Assembly (NCBI RefSeq): GCF_001314225.1 | Contig: NZ_CP012697.1 | Span: 372,001 to 436,000, forward strand | Source of the DNA: Microbacterium sp. No. 7 | GTDB lineage: Bacteria; Actinomycetota; Actinomycetes; Actinomycetales; Microbacteriaceae | Length of the DNA: 64,000 nucleotides | Direction: 5' to 3' | In this document: one piece after another, positions 43,992-53,332 of the stretch | Position numbering within the stretch: position 1 is the first letter of the stretch | Layout: each line of letters starts with the position of its first letter | Notes under the pieces: generated by a model | Databases searched by the model: none | What the model was told of the DNA's origin: nothing | The model's input: the letters and a program-made list of their open reading frames with translations, nothing else | Program-made: the position numbers and the translations under genes

Positions 43992-44971
43992 CCGACATGC
44001 AGACCATGCCGTTCGCGAAGGCGATCAACGCCGGCATGCGCGCCGCGATGCAGGCCGACGACCGCGTGCTGCTCATGGGCGAGGACATCGGCCCCCTCGG
44101 GGGCGTGTTCCGCGTGACCGAGGGGCTCCTCGCCGAGTTCGGCGATCGCCGCGTGCTCGACACCCCGCTCGCCGAGTCGGGCATCGTCGGCACCGCGATC
44201 GGGCTCACGATGGCCGGGTTCCGGCCCGTGTGCGAGATCCAGTTCGACGGCTTCGTCTTCCCCGCGTTCGACCAGATCACCGCGCAGCTCGCCAAGCTCA
44301 CCAACCGGTATGCGGGCGCGGCATCCTTCCCCGTCGTCATCCGCATCCCCTACGGCGGGCACATCGGCGCGATCGAGCACCACCAGGAGAGCCCCGAGGG
44401 CTACTTCACGCACACGCCGGGGCTGCGCGTCGTGTCGCCCTCCACGCCCAACGACGGCTACTGGATGATCCAGGATGCCATCGCCTCGAACGACCCCGTC
44501 ATCTTCTTCGAGCCCAAGTCGAAGTACTGGATGAAGGGCGAGGTCGACACGAACGAGCGCGCGCTGCCGCTGCACGCCTCGCGCATCGTGCGCCGGGGCA
44601 CCGACGTGACCCTCGTGGGGCATGGCGCGATGGTCACGACGCTGCTGCAGGCCGCCGCGATCGCCGAGGGCGAGGGCGTCTCGTGCGAGGTCATCGACCT
44701 GCGCTCCCTCTCGCCCGTCGACTACGGGCCCCTGCTCGACTCCGTGCGCCGCACGGGCCGCATGGTGCACGCGCAGGAGGCGCCGGGCTTCAGCTCGCTG
44801 GGCTCCGAGATCGCGGCGACCGTCATGGAGAAGGCGTTCTTCGCCCTGGAGGCGCCCGTGCTGCGGGTCGCCGGCTTCGACGCGCCGTTCCCGCCCGCCG
44901 CGCTGGAGGGCATGTACCTCCCCGATCCCGACCGCGTGCTCGAGGCCGTCGACCGAGCGCTCGCCTACTGA
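43988..44971 (+). CDS. bkdB: Branched-chain 2-oxoacid dehydrogenase E1 component beta subunit
   Basis: The product is 327 aa. Typical blocks are VLLMGEDIGPLGGVF, DTPLAESGIVGTAIG, FDGFVFPAFDQI and HHQESPEGYF, and a C-terminal transketolase domain with QEAPGFSSLGSEIAAT. It pairs with the alpha subunit. A 77-nt hairpin (44995-45071) separates it from the E2 gene. Confidence 0.92.
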   Translation: MTDMQTMPFAKAINAGMRAAMQADDRVLLMGEDIGPLGGVFRVTEGLLAEFGDRRVLDTPLAESGIVGTAIGLTMAGFRPVCEIQFDGFVFPAFDQITAQLAKLTNRYAGAASFPVVIRIPYGGHIGAIEHHQESPEGYFTHTPGLRVVSPSTPNDGYWMIQDAIASNDPVIFFEPKSKYWMKGEVDTNERALPLHASRIVRRGTDVTLVGHGAMVTTLLQAAAIAEGEGVSCEVIDLRSLSPVDYGPLLDSVRRTGRMVHAQEAPGFSSLGSEIAATVMEKAFFALEAPVLRVAGFDAPFPPAALEGMYLPDPDRVLEAVDRALAY

Positions 44972-44994
44972 CATGCCCGCCGCACCCCCCACCG

Positions 44995-45071
44995 GTCCGC
45001 GAGACTGCATCGGCGCAACGAGACTGCCGGTGTGGCGTGCCGTCTCGTCGCACTCGTGCAGTCTCGCGGAC
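44995..45071 (+). repeat. 77-nt hairpin inside the bkd operon, family H
   Basis: The arms 44995-45024 and 45042-45071 pair at 26 of 30 positions. The strong hairpin lies between E1 beta and E2 and may set stoichiometry by partial termination or RNA processing. Confidence 0.8.
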
Positions 45072-45127
45072 AGGCGAGTGGGGTGGCGGGGCGGGGATGA
45101 GAGCATGAGCCGAGACAAGGAGCACCG

Positions 45128-46465
45128 ATGAGCCAGACCTTCACCCTCCCCGACGTCGGCGAGGGCCTCACCGAGGCGGAGATCGTGCAGTGGCGCGTCG
45201 CGCCGGGCGACCAGGTCGCCGTCAACGACGTGCTCGTCGAGATCGAGACCGCCAAGTCGCTCGTCGAGCTGCCGTCGCCGTTCGCGGGCACCGTCGGCGA
45301 GATCCTCGTCACCGAGGGCACGACCGTCACCGTCGGCACGGCGATCATCACGATCGTCGGCGACCGGGAGGAGCCCGCTCCGCCGGCCGCCGCCGGGCCT
45401 GCGCCCGCGTCCGAGGGCGACGGCGCCGTGCTCGTGGGATACGGCACCGGGGGTGCCGCGCCGTCGCGCCGCAAGCGTGCCGCCGACGAGCATCCCGATC
45501 GCGTGAAGGCGTCGGTGGGCGTCGTCGCCAAGCCCCCGATCCGCAAGCTCGCCCGCGACCTCGGCGTCGACCTCGCGGACGTCACCCCCACGGGGCCGTC
45601 CGGCGAGGTCACGCGCGAGGACGTCGTGGGCCACGCGACCCAGGCCAGCGTGTTCCGCAACATCGCGACGCCCGCCCCGCCGGCCGAGCGCGAGCAGCGC
45701 ATCCCGGTCGCGGCATCCGTCCCGCCGGTCGAGCGCGAGGAGCGCAGGGCCGAGGGCGGCTCGCGCGAGGAGACCATCCCCGTCAAGGGCGTGCGCAAGG
45801 CGACCTCGACCGCGATGGTGCGCTCGGCCTACACGGCGCCGCACGTGTCGGTGTGGGCCGACGTCGACGCGAGCCGCACGATGGAGCTCGTCAAGCGCAT
45901 GAAGGCGTCGCCCGACTTCGCCGACATCAAGGTGTCGCCGCTGCTCATCATGGCGCGCGCCGTCGTGTGGGCCGTGCGCCGCACGCCGATGGTGAACGCC
46001 GCGTGGATCGACAACGAGGACGGCAGCGCCGAGATCCGCGTGCGCAACTACGTCAACCTCGGCATCGCGGCCGCGACGCCGCGCGGCCTGCTCGTGCCGA
46101 ACATCAAGGATGCGCAGGACCTGTCGATGCGCGAGCTCGCGCGGGCGCTGGAGAAGCTCACGGTGACGGCGCGCGAGGGTCGCACGCAGCCCGTCGACCA
46201 GCAGAACGGCACGATCACGATCACGAACATCGGCGTGTTCGGGATGGACGCCGGGACGCCCATCATCAATCCCGGCGAGTCGGGCATCATCGCGCTCGGC
46301 GCGATCCGGCAGAAGCCGTGGGTCGTCGACGGCGAGGTGCGCCCCCGCTGGGTCACGACGGTGTCGGGGTCGTTCGACCACCGCGTGATCGACGGCGACG
46401 GCATGTCCCGCTTCGTCGCCGACGTCGCCTCCGTGCTCGAGGAACCCGCGCTGCTCCTGGACTGA
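45128..46465 (+). CDS. bkdC: Dihydrolipoamide acyltransferase (E2) of the branched-chain dehydrogenase
   Basis: The product is 445 aa. The lipoyl domain has the modified Lys at about 43 ([15 protein letters not shown]). A peripheral-subunit-binding domain lies around 130-165 ([18 protein letters not shown]). The catalytic domain ends with [11 protein letters not shown] (His active site). It transfers the acyl group to CoA and forms the core of the complex. Ends before a 20-nt mirror array. Confidence 0.92.
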   Translation: MSQTFTLPDVGEGLTEAEIVQWRVAPGDQVAVNDVLVEIETAKSLVELPSPFAGTVGEILVTEGTTVTVGTAIITIVGDREEPAPPAAAGPAPASEGDGAVLVGYGTGGAAPSRRKRAADEHPDRVKASVGVVAKPPIRKLARDLGVDLADVTPTGPSGEVTREDVVGHATQASVFRNIATPAPPAEREQRIPVAASVPPVEREERRAEGGSREETIPVKGVRKATSTAMVRSAYTAPHVSVWADVDASRTMELVKRMKASPDFADIKVSPLLIMARAVVWAVRRTPMVNAAWIDNEDGSAEIRVRNYVNLGIAAATPRGLLVPNIKDAQDLSMRELARALEKLTVTAREGRTQPVDQQNGTITITNIGVFGMDAGTPIINPGESGIIALGAIRQKPWVVDGEVRPRWVTTVSGSFDHRVIDGDGMSRFVADVASVLEEPALLLD

Positions 46466-46515
46466 CGCACCTCACGCCCGCCGTCCTCGCGCACCGCGCC
46501 GGCGCTTCCCCGCGC

Positions 46516-46705
46516 CGAGATGGTGCCTTCTGCGCTGAGATGGTGGGTTTCTCGCCGGCACGGTGGACACCATCTCGGGGAGAAACGCACCGTCTCGGCG
46601 GGAAACGCACCGTCTCGACGGGAAACGCACCCTCTCGCCGAGAAACCCACCATGTCGGGGAGAGAAACCCATCGTCTCGCCGAGAAACCCACCGTCTCGG
46701 CGGGA
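46516..46705. repeat. 20-nt-period mirror array, family F
   Basis: Inverted units (gagatggtgccttctgcgct, then gagatggtgggtttctcgcc) run to a centre gtggacac near 46563-46570. Direct 20-nt units follow (aaacgcaccgtctcggcggg, about six, one of 22 nt) to 46705. Located between E2 and DUF4287. Confidence 0.85.
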
Positions 46706-46728
46706 GGGGCGGGGCGTAGGGTGGGTGG

Positions 46729-46977
46729 ATGACGGGTTCGCGTGTGGTGGCGCCGGAGATCGGCGCGGGGGAGAAGCCGAAGGGGCCGGCATCCTATTTT
46801 CCGAGCATCGAGAAGACGTACGGACAGTCGGTGCAGCACTGGCTCGACCTCGTCGTCGAACGCCTCGACGCGGGTGAGGCGCACATGCAGGTGGTCGGCT
46901 GGCTGAAGCAGGAGCACGGTCTGGGCCACGGGCACGCGAACGCGATCGTCGCGTACGTGCGCGCCGAGCTCGCCTGA
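46729..46977 (+). CDS. DUF4287 domain protein
   Basis: The product is 82 aa with the DUF4287 consensus (SIEKTYGQSVQHWLDLVVER, GHANAIVAYVRAEL). It is all-helical and cytoplasmic; function unknown. The family is often found with DUF5655 proteins. Confidence 0.85.
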   Translation: MTGSRVVAPEIGAGEKPKGPASYFPSIEKTYGQSVQHWLDLVVERLDAGEAHMQVVGWLKQEHGLGHGHANAIVAYVRAELA

Positions 46978-47100
46978 GTCGCAGCCCGGGTTCCGTCCTC
47001 GCGCCGAACCTGCCCCGCCGAGCGCGGAACGGCGCCCGCGGCACGGGATCCCGTGGGATCCGTTCGCCGCGGGCGCCGTCGTGCGTCGTCCGCCGTCGGG

Positions 47101-48120
47101 TCAGCGGCCGCCGCCGGGCATGCCCCCGCCGCCGGGCATGCCGCCTCCGCCGCCCATCGAACCGCCGGTGGGCGCGGTGGTCGTGTCGACGCGCACGGTG
47201 AGGGATGCCGTGATGCCGGCATCCGCCCCTCCCGTGACGGTCGCGATCTGCAGCGCGCCGCCGTCGTCGCCGAAGACGTTGTCGCTCTGGATCGAGCCGA
47301 CGCCCGCGAGGTTCTGCGCCGATCCGTCGTAGGCGGGCAGGGTGTAGACCTCGTCGCAGATGTTCTGCGGAAAGCCGAGCTGTGACGTCGAGATCGCGTT
47401 CGTCGAGTCGGTGATGGACGCCTGGTCGGGGTAGACCTCGAAGTGGATGTGGGGCCAGCGGCCCGTGTAGCACCCGGGGAAGATCGAGGTGAAGGTGACC
47501 TGGCCGTTGTCGTCGGCGATCTGCACGCCGCGCAGGAAGGTCTCGTTCTCGACCCCCGACGAGTACATCGAGTAGCGGCCCTGCGCGTCGCAGTGCCACG
47601 CGTACACGGCCACGCCCGCGAAGGGCACGTCGCCGTTCGCCATGTCGGTGATGCGCAGCGTGAAGGTGAGCGGAACGCCCTCGGCCGTCGCGCCGCCGTC
47701 GATGCTGGAGCGGATGTCGCTGCGCACGACGCCCGACTGCTCCAGCACGTCGGGGCCGTTGGAGCCGTCGCCGGGGTAGGGGCCGGCCGTCTCGTCGGGG
47801 ATCTCGCCCGCCGGCAGTGCCTCCTCGGTCGCCTCGGCGGTGGCGGATGCCGTGGGGCTCGGCGTCGCGCTCGGCGTCGTCGTGGGGGTGGCGGTCGCGG
47901 TCGCGGTGGGCGTCGCGCTCGTGGCCGCGGGCGTGCACGCCGCGAGGGCGAGGCTGCCCGCGCCGATGCCGACGAGGCTGAGGATGCCGCGCCGCGACAC
48001 GAGTGTGCCGAGGTCGAACGGCAGTCCCTGGTCGACGACCTCGTCGTCGGGACGGTCGAGCAGTCGTCCCTCGTAGGCCGGTCCGGCGGGCGTGTTCTCG
48101 GGTTCGGGAATGCGGGTCAT
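47101..48120 (-). CDS. Exported intradiol ring-cleavage dioxygenase-like protein
   Basis: The product is 339 aa from ATG 48118-48120. A twin-arginine-like SRRGILSLVGIGAGSLALAAC is followed by a lipobox and a Thr/Ala/Pro linker. The dioxygenase domain keeps the iron ligands (Tyr in CDAQGRYSMYS and CYTGRW, His pair in WPHIHFEVY). A Gly-rich/Met tail (GGGGGMPGGGGMPGGGR) is unusual. Exported intradiol dioxygenases probably attack lignin- or catechol-type aromatics outside the cell. Divergent from znuA. Confidence 0.85.
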   Translation of the reverse strand: MTRIPEPENTPAGPAYEGRLLDRPDDEVVDQGLPFDLGTLVSRRGILSLVGIGAGSLALAACTPAATSATPTATATATPTTTPSATPSPTASATAEATEEALPAGEIPDETAGPYPGDGSNGPDVLEQSGVVRSDIRSSIDGGATAEGVPLTFTLRITDMANGDVPFAGVAVYAWHCDAQGRYSMYSSGVENETFLRGVQIADDNGQVTFTSIFPGCYTGRWPHIHFEVYPDQASITDSTNAISTSQLGFPQNICDEVYTLPAYDGSAQNLAGVGSIQSDNVFGDDGGALQIATVTGGADAGITASLTVRVDTTTAPTGGSMGGGGGMPGGGGMPGGGR

Positions 48121-48410
48121 GCTCGTCTCCTGTCGTGCGATGCCTCTACGGTGCCGCGCCCGGCCAAGCTGCGCCCTCACGCAACCTATGCACCGCCTAT
48201 GAACGCCCCGCCCGCGTCCGTCCCGGCCGGCGTCCGCCTCGCCCGCGTCCGTCCCGCTCGGCATCTGCCTCGCCCGCGTCCGTCCTGCCCGGCATCCGCA
48301 CCCCGGCATCCCATCCGCGAGTCAATCCTCGCGCGCCGAGTCAATTCTCGAGTTGCGCTGAACGGGAATTGACTCGGCGCGCGGGGATTGACTCGGCGGG
48401 GGCAGTGGTG
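48121..48410. repeat. 31-nt tandem repeats and a 29-nt inverted repeat, family I
   Basis: Three units of about 31 nt (cgcgtccgtcccggccggcg type) begin at 48213, 48244 and 48275. Near-perfect 29-nt arms follow at 48319-48347 and 48366-48394 (one mismatch), each holding two gagtcaat-type 19-nt sub-units. No gene is supported. It lies between the divergent dioxygenase and znuA genes. Confidence 0.8.
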
Positions 48411-48440
48411 GGTGTGGCGTAAAGGAGAGAGGGCTGAGTT

Positions 48441-48455
48441 TGAGAATGGTTATCG
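48441..48455 (+). promoter_or_regulatory. Putative Zur box upstream of znuA
   Basis: The sequence tgagaatggttatcg fits the tgananatnattatca style of Zur boxes and overlaps a tatac-like -10 region (48457-48462). It lies 23 bp upstream of the znuA start. Confidence 0.65.
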
Positions 48456-48478
48456 GTATACGTACAGTGGATGCCGTG

Positions 48479-49639
48479 ATGAAGAAGACGTTCGCTGCTG
48501 CTGCCCTGCTGACCGTGTCGGCTCTCGCGCTCGCGGGGTGCGCGGGCGCGCCCGGAGGAGAGGCGACCGAGAGCCCCGGCGGCGAGGCCGCGGGGCTGCA
48601 GGTCGTGGCATCCACCAACGTCTACGGGCAGATCGCCGAGGAGCTCGGTGCCGGCCGCGTCGAGGTGACCTCGATCATCACGTCGCTCGCCCAGGACCCG
48701 CACTCGTACGAGGCCTCCGCGCAGGACCAGCTCACGGTCTCGCGCGCCGACCTGCTCGTCGTCAATGGCGGCGGGTACGACGGATTCATGGATGCCCTCA
48801 TCGAGGGCAGCGGCACCGAGGCGCCCGTCGTGACGGCGGTCGAGTTCTCGCACGACTGGCCGGGCGCCGAGGGCCACGGCCACGGCGACGACGAGCACGG
48901 CGACGACGAGCACGCCGAAGAGGAGCACGCCGACGACGCGGACGCGGATGAGCACGCCGATGACGCGGACGCGCACGCCGAAGACGACGCGCATGCCGAG
49001 GACGACGCGCACGCCGAAGACGACGCGCATGCCGACGACGCGGACGCGCACGCCGAAGACGACGCGCACGCCGAAGACGAGGCGCACGGCCACGAGGGCC
49101 ACGATCACATCGAGGGCTTCAACGAGCACGTCTGGTACGACCCGCACACGATCCACCACGTCGCCGAGGGCATCACCGAGGAGCTCATCGCGCTCGATCC
49201 CGACGGCGAGGCCGACTACCGCGCGGCGTTCGAGGCGTTCGGGGCCGGCATCGACGACCTCGAGGCGCAGCTCGCCGACATCGAGGCGGCGCACGCGGGC
49301 GCCGGGTTCTTCGTGACCGAGCCCGTTCCCGTCTACCTGCTCGAGGCGGCGGGCCTGGTCAACCTCGCGCCGGAGGAGTTCACCGAGGCGGTCGAGGAGG
49401 GCCAGGACGTCGCGCCGGCCGTGCTGCTGGAGGCCGAGCGCATCCTCACCTCGGGTGAGGTCACGGCCGTCATCGCGAACGCGCAGACCGGCGCCGCCGA
49501 GACGACGCGCGTCATCGACACCGCCACGGCGCAGCAGATCCCCGTGCTCGAGTTCACCGAGCTCGTGCCCGACGGCACGACGTACCTCGACTGGATGGCG
49601 CAGAACATCGCCGACATCGCGAGTACGCTGACCCGGTGA
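48479..49639 (+). CDS. znuA: Zinc ABC transporter substrate-binding lipoprotein
   Basis: The product is 386 aa from ATG 48479. The lipobox is LAGC (about 18-21). The ZnuA-type fold has QDPHSYEAS and HVWYDPHTIHHVAEG metal His ligands. Between about residues 135 and 215 lies an unusually long His/Asp/Glu loop of HAEDDA-type tandem repeats, a zinc-collecting loop. The gene overlaps the ATPase start and follows a Zur-like box. It delivers Zn(II) to ZnuCB. Confidence 0.9.
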   Translation: MKKTFAAAALLTVSALALAGCAGAPGGEATESPGGEAAGLQVVASTNVYGQIAEELGAGRVEVTSIITSLAQDPHSYEASAQDQLTVSRADLLVVNGGGYDGFMDALIEGSGTEAPVVTAVEFSHDWPGAEGHGHGDDEHGDDEHAEEEHADDADADEHADDADAHAEDDAHAEDDAHAEDDAHADDADAHAEDDAHAEDEAHGHEGHDHIEGFNEHVWYDPHTIHHVAEGITEELIALDPDGEADYRAAFEAFGAGIDDLEAQLADIEAAHAGAGFFVTEPVPVYLLEAAGLVNLAPEEFTEAVEEGQDVAPAVLLEAERILTSGEVTAVIANAQTGAAETTRVIDTATAQQIPVLEFTELVPDGTTYLDWMAQNIADIASTLTR

Positions 49640-50523
49640 CCCCCCGTCCGCCCCGCACCGCCGAGAGGCCCCCGAGCGACGCCGCTCCGCGCACGCCGCC
49701 GCTGCGCATCACGGGCGCCGCGCTGCGCCGCGACGGACGCGAGCTGTGGAGCAGCCTCGACCTGGACGTGCAGCCGGGCGAGCTCGTCACCGTGCTCGGG
49801 CCGAGCGGGTCGGGCAAGACGACGCTGCTGCGGGCGATCCTGGGGCTCGAGCCGCTGAGCGAGGGCGCGATCGAGGTGCTCGGGCAGCCGGCCCGCCCGG
49901 GCGGTCGCGGCGGCGGCCTGCGACAGGGCGGCAACCGCCACGTCGGCTACCTGCCGCAGGCCCACCCGCTCGCGCGCGACACGGCGATGCGCGGCCGCGA
50001 CCTCGTCGCCCTCGGCGTCGACGGGCACCGCTTCGGCCTGCCGATCCCGCGCCGCGGCACGCGCGCGCGCGTCGACGGGCTGCTCGAGGCGGTCGGCGCC
50101 ACGGCGTACGCGGACCGTCCCGTGGGCGAGCTGTCGGGCGGCGAGCAGCAGCGGCTGCGCGTGGGCCAGGCGCTCGCCGACGACCCCCGCCTGCTGTTGT
50201 GCGACGAGCCGCTCACGAGCCTCGACCTGGCCAATCAGCAGGCCGTCGTGCGGCTCATCGACCGGCATCGCGCGACGGGGGCGGCCGTGCTGCTCGTCAC
50301 GCACGACATCAATCCCGTGCTGAGCCTCACCGACCGCATCCTGTACCTCGCGAACGGGCGGTTCACGCTCGGCGCACCGCACGAGGTGCTCACGAGCGAG
50401 GTGCTCACCGGCCTCTACGGCGCCCCCGTCTTCGTGCTGCGGGCGGGTGACCGCCTCGTGGTCGTGGGCGCCCCCGACGCCCTCGACCCGCACCACCATC
50501 ACCACGACGGAGCCCCCGCATGA
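49636..50523 (+). CDS. znuC: Zinc ABC transporter ATP-binding protein
   Basis: The product is 295 aa from GTG 49636, overlapping the znuA stop. Walker A GPSGSGKTT, signature LSGGEQQRL and Walker B RLLLCDEPLTSLDLANQQ are present. The C-terminus ends DPHHHHHDGAPA, an extra His tail. The DNA just downstream carries a hairpin insert that repeats the start of znuB. Confidence 0.9.
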   Translation: MTPRPPRTAERPPSDAAPRTPPLRITGAALRRDGRELWSSLDLDVQPGELVTVLGPSGSGKTTLLRAILGLEPLSEGAIEVLGQPARPGGRGGGLRQGGNRHVGYLPQAHPLARDTAMRGRDLVALGVDGHRFGLPIPRRGTRARVDGLLEAVGATAYADRPVGELSGGEQQRLRVGQALADDPRLLLCDEPLTSLDLANQQAVVRLIDRHRATGAAVLLVTHDINPVLSLTDRILYLANGRFTLGAPHEVLTSEVLTGLYGAPVFVLRAGDRLVVVGAPDALDPHHHHHDGAPA

Positions 50524-50741
50524 CCTGGGACGTCGTCTCACGCACCGTGAGAGCAGGAGATATCACGAAGACAGGACGATTGGCTCAGGATCATCCTGTC
50601 CCGGCGATTTCTCCTGTTCTCGTGAGGCGGGGGATGCCGGTCGCATCGGCCGCGGTGACGTGCAGGCGGCCCGGAGCGGGCTCGCCGCGTGTGCCGGTGC
50701 CCACACGCGATGAAGGACAGGACGCCGCATGACCTGGGACG
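50516..50741. mobile_element. Hairpin insert with 17-bp direct repeats in the znu operon (family K)
   Basis: The 17-bp ccgcatgacctgggacg occurs at 50516-50532 and 50725-50741; the second copy is the real start of znuB, the first a truncated copy of it. Between them an imperfect inverted repeat (about 50541-50573 against 50590-50622, 26 of 34 paired) carries caggaga-n-atc and gacagga-n-gat blocks. Related hairpins occur at 53542-53625 and 57122-57206. The insert has no gene and may reduce znuB expression. Confidence 0.55.
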
Positions 50742-51607
50742 ACATCGCGCAGGCCATGTTCGGCGGGCTCGCCGACTACGGCGACATCCTCGCGCTCGTC
50801 TCCAACTCGATCTGGGCGGGCGCCGTGCTCGGCCTGGTCGGCGGCCTCATCGGCGTGTTCGTGATGCAGCGCGACATGGCGTTCGCGGTGCACGGCATCA
50901 GCGAGCTGTCGTTCGCCGGTGCCGCCGCGGCACTGCTCATCGGCGTCGACGTCGTCGCCGGGTCGATCGCCGGCTCGCTCGTCGCGGCCGCCCTCATCGG
51001 ACTGCTCGGCGCGCGCGCCCGCGACCGCAACTCGATCATCGGCGTGCTCATGCCGTTCGGCCTCGGCCTCGGCATCCTGTTCCTCTCGCTCTACAGCGGA
51101 CGCAGCGCGAACAGGTTCAGCCTCCTCACCGGGCAGATCGTGTCGGTGCCGTCGTCGCAGCTGAGCATGCTCGTCGTCATCTCGGCGATCGTGCTCGTCG
51201 CGCTGCTGCTCATCTGGCGTCCCCTGCGGTTCGACTCGCTCGACCCGCAGTCGGCCGCCGCGCGCGGCGTGCCCACGGTCGCCGTCTCGCTCGGCTTCAT
51301 GCTGCTGCTCGGCCTGACGGTCGCCGTCGCCGTGCACATCATCGGCGCGCTGCTCGTGATGGCGCTCGTCGTCACCCCCGCCGCGGCCGCCATGCGCATC
51401 GCGTCGGGACCGGTCGCGGTGCCCCTGCTCGCGGCGCTGTTCGGGGTGGGATCGGCGGTCATCGGCATCCTGCTCGCCGTCATGGGCACGCTGCCGGTCA
51501 GCCCCTACATCACGACCATCTCGTTCGCGATCTATCTCGTGTGCCGCGCGGTCGGCTCCCGCCGCGGGCGCGTGACCCACGGCCCCGGCGCCGAGCTCTC
51601 CGCGTAA
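50729..51607 (+). CDS. znuB: Zinc ABC transporter permease
   Basis: The product is 292 aa from ATG 50729, with about eight helices and the ABC-3 family block (MQRDMAFAVHGISELSFAGA). It is separated from znuC by the hairpin insert, whose right repeat overlaps its first codons. It completes ZnuABC, upstream of zur. Confidence 0.9.
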   Translation: MTWDDIAQAMFGGLADYGDILALVSNSIWAGAVLGLVGGLIGVFVMQRDMAFAVHGISELSFAGAAAALLIGVDVVAGSIAGSLVAAALIGLLGARARDRNSIIGVLMPFGLGLGILFLSLYSGRSANRFSLLTGQIVSVPSSQLSMLVVISAIVLVALLLIWRPLRFDSLDPQSAAARGVPTVAVSLGFMLLLGLTVAVAVHIIGALLVMALVVTPAAAAMRIASGPVAVPLLAALFGVGSAVIGILLAVMGTLPVSPYITTISFAIYLVCRAVGSRRGRVTHGPGAELSA

Positions 51608-51616
51608 GCGCGCGTT

Positions 51617-51768
51617 CCCTCGTTCAACCGCGGCAATATGCGGGTGCCGGAGGACGCGAGTCGCACTTCGCCGCGGTTGAACGAGGGGGCCATCGACGGG
51701 GGCCGTTCTTCAACCGCGGCAGATTGTGGGTGCCGGGCTCGGGGACCCGCGTATTGCCGCGGTTGAAC
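51617..51768. repeat. Family D hairpins, locus 2
   Basis: Hairpin 1 has perfect 17-nt arms (51617-51633 and 51671-51687, ccctcgttcaaccgcgg). Hairpin 2 (about 51708-51768) has cttcaaccgcggca against tgccgcggttgaacg. Lies between znuB and zur. Confidence 0.85.
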
Positions 51769-51859
51769 GTGTAGGGGGGTGAGCAAGGGGGGTGGGCGGG
51801 ATGCGGCGACGCAGCGCCGTTCAGCGCCTGCAAAGACGCCACCGGCCTAGACTGGCGGC

Positions 51860-52261
51860 ATGGTCCAGCAGCGCAACACCTGGCAGCGCGATCGCGTGCG
51901 CGAGGCGCTCGTCGATGCGCAGCGGTTCGTGAGCGCCCAGGATCTGCACGCGACGCTGCGCGAGGAGAACACGGGCATCGGCCTGGCGACGGTCTACCGG
52001 GCGCTCGCGACGCTCGCCGCGAGCGGCGAGGCCGATCAGCTCAAGAGCACCGACGGCGAGGCGATCTACCGCGCGTGCTCGAGCACGGGACACCACCACC
52101 ACCTCATCTGCCGCGAGTGCGGCACGACCGTGGAGATCCAGGCGACCGCCGTGGAGCAGTGGGCGCGCGCGACCGCCGCGGAGCACGGCTTCACCGAGGC
52201 GGAGCACGTCGTCGACATCTTCGGCCTGTGCGCGACGTGCTCGAAGAAGGATGCCGGGTGA
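51860..52261 (+). CDS. zur: Fur-family regulator, probable Zur
   Basis: The product is 133 aa. The DNA-binding winged helix has the Fur hallmark GIGLATVYRALATLAASG. Metal sites are HHHHLICRECG and CATCSKKDAG (two CxxC structural zinc sites). Its place directly after ZnuABC makes it Zur rather than Fur. It is expected to bind the three Fur/Zur-type palindromes at 12904, 18778 and 48441 when Zn-loaded. Confidence 0.9.
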   Translation: MVQQRNTWQRDRVREALVDAQRFVSAQDLHATLREENTGIGLATVYRALATLAASGEADQLKSTDGEAIYRACSSTGHHHHLICRECGTTVEIQATAVEQWARATAAEHGFTEAEHVVDIFGLCATCSKKDAG

Positions 52262-52291
52262 TCGGCGCCCCCTCGGCGGCGGGGCGCTGAC

Positions 52292-53332
52292 GTGAGCGCG
52301 CCTCCCAGCAGGCGGGCGGCGAGCAGGCAGACGGCACCGTCCGCGACACGTCCCGCGACGGGCGGGTCGCGGCTCGTCGCGACAGCGATCGGCGTCGGCG
52401 TCATCGTCGTGCTGCTCGCGCTGTCGTGGCTCTCGCCGCTGCCGGCGCTCGGCACCCGCGCGCAGGACGGCCTGACCCTCGCGCTGAGCGTGCTCATCGA
52501 GGCCCTGCCGTTCGTCGTGCTCGGCGTGGTGCTGTCGATCGTCGTGCAGGTGTGGGTGCCGCCCGGTGCGATCGAGCGATGGATGCCGCGGGCGCCGTGG
52601 GCGCGCCGTGCCGTGCTGTCGCTGCTCGGCGTCGTGATCCCCGTGTGCGAGTGCGGCAACGTGCCGTTCGCGCGCGGGCTGCTGATGCGCGGGTTCACGG
52701 TGCCCGAGGCGCTGACCTTCCTGGTCGCGGCGCCCATCGTGAACCCCATCGTCGTGATCACGACGCATCAGGCGTTCGGCTTCGACGACGGCATCCTCAT
52801 CGCGCGCCTGCTCGGCGGCTACGCCGTCGCGAACCTCATCGGATGGCTGTACAGCCGGCATCCCGACCCCGACGGACTGCTCACCGACCGGTTCGCCGCG
52901 GTCTGCGCGCACGCGCACGACGCGGAGGGCAGCCGCACGCGTCGCACGCTCGCGCAGTTCGTCGAGGAGCTGCGCGCCGTGATGCCGGCCCTCGTGATCG
53001 GTTCGGCGCTCGCCGGCGCCGTGCAGGTGCTCGTGCCGCGCGACACACTGCTGGCGATCGGCTCGAACCCCGCGCTGTCGATCGTCGCGATGATCCTGCT
53101 CGCGATCGTCGTGGCGATCTGCTCGAACGTCGACGCGTTCTTCGCGCTGTCGTTCGCGTCGACGTTCACGCCGGGATCGCTCGTCGCGTTCCTGCTGGTG
53201 GGCCCCGTGGTCGACCTCAAGATGCTGGCGCTGCTGCGCACGACGTTCCGCTCGCGCGCGCTCGCCGGCATCGTCGTCGTGGTGATCCTGTTCGCGATCG
53301 CGGTCGGAGGGGTGGTGAACCTCCTTGCCTGA
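52292..53332 (+). CDS. Permease (DUF318/ArsP_1 family)
   Basis: The product is 346 aa from GTG 52292. About eight helices are seen, with the conserved PVCECGNVPFARGLLMRGFT and ICSNVDAFFALSFASTF blocks of this permease family. It overlaps the DUF1980 gene and follows zur, so a metal-linked transport role is likely. Substrate unknown. Confidence 0.88.
   Translation: MSAPPSRRAASRQTAPSATRPATGGSRLVATAIGVGVIVVLLALSWLSPLPALGTRAQDGLTLALSVLIEALPFVVLGVVLSIVVQVWVPPGAIERWMPRAPWARRAVLSLLGVVIPVCECGNVPFARGLLMRGFTVPEALTFLVAAPIVNPIVVITTHQAFGFDDGILIARLLGGYAVANLIGWLYSRHPDPDGLLTDRFAAVCAHAHDAEGSRTRRTLAQFVEELRAVMPALVIGSALAGAVQVLVPRDTLLAIGSNPALSIVAMILLAIVVAICSNVDAFFALSFASTFTPGSLVAFLLVGPVVDLKMLALLRTTFRSRALAGIVVVVILFAIAVGGVVNLLA

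Noticed and set aside
50521..50732. Short open frame starting MTWDVV after znuC
   Set aside because: It is the truncated copy of the znuB start followed by hairpin DNA; no protein-like sequence.
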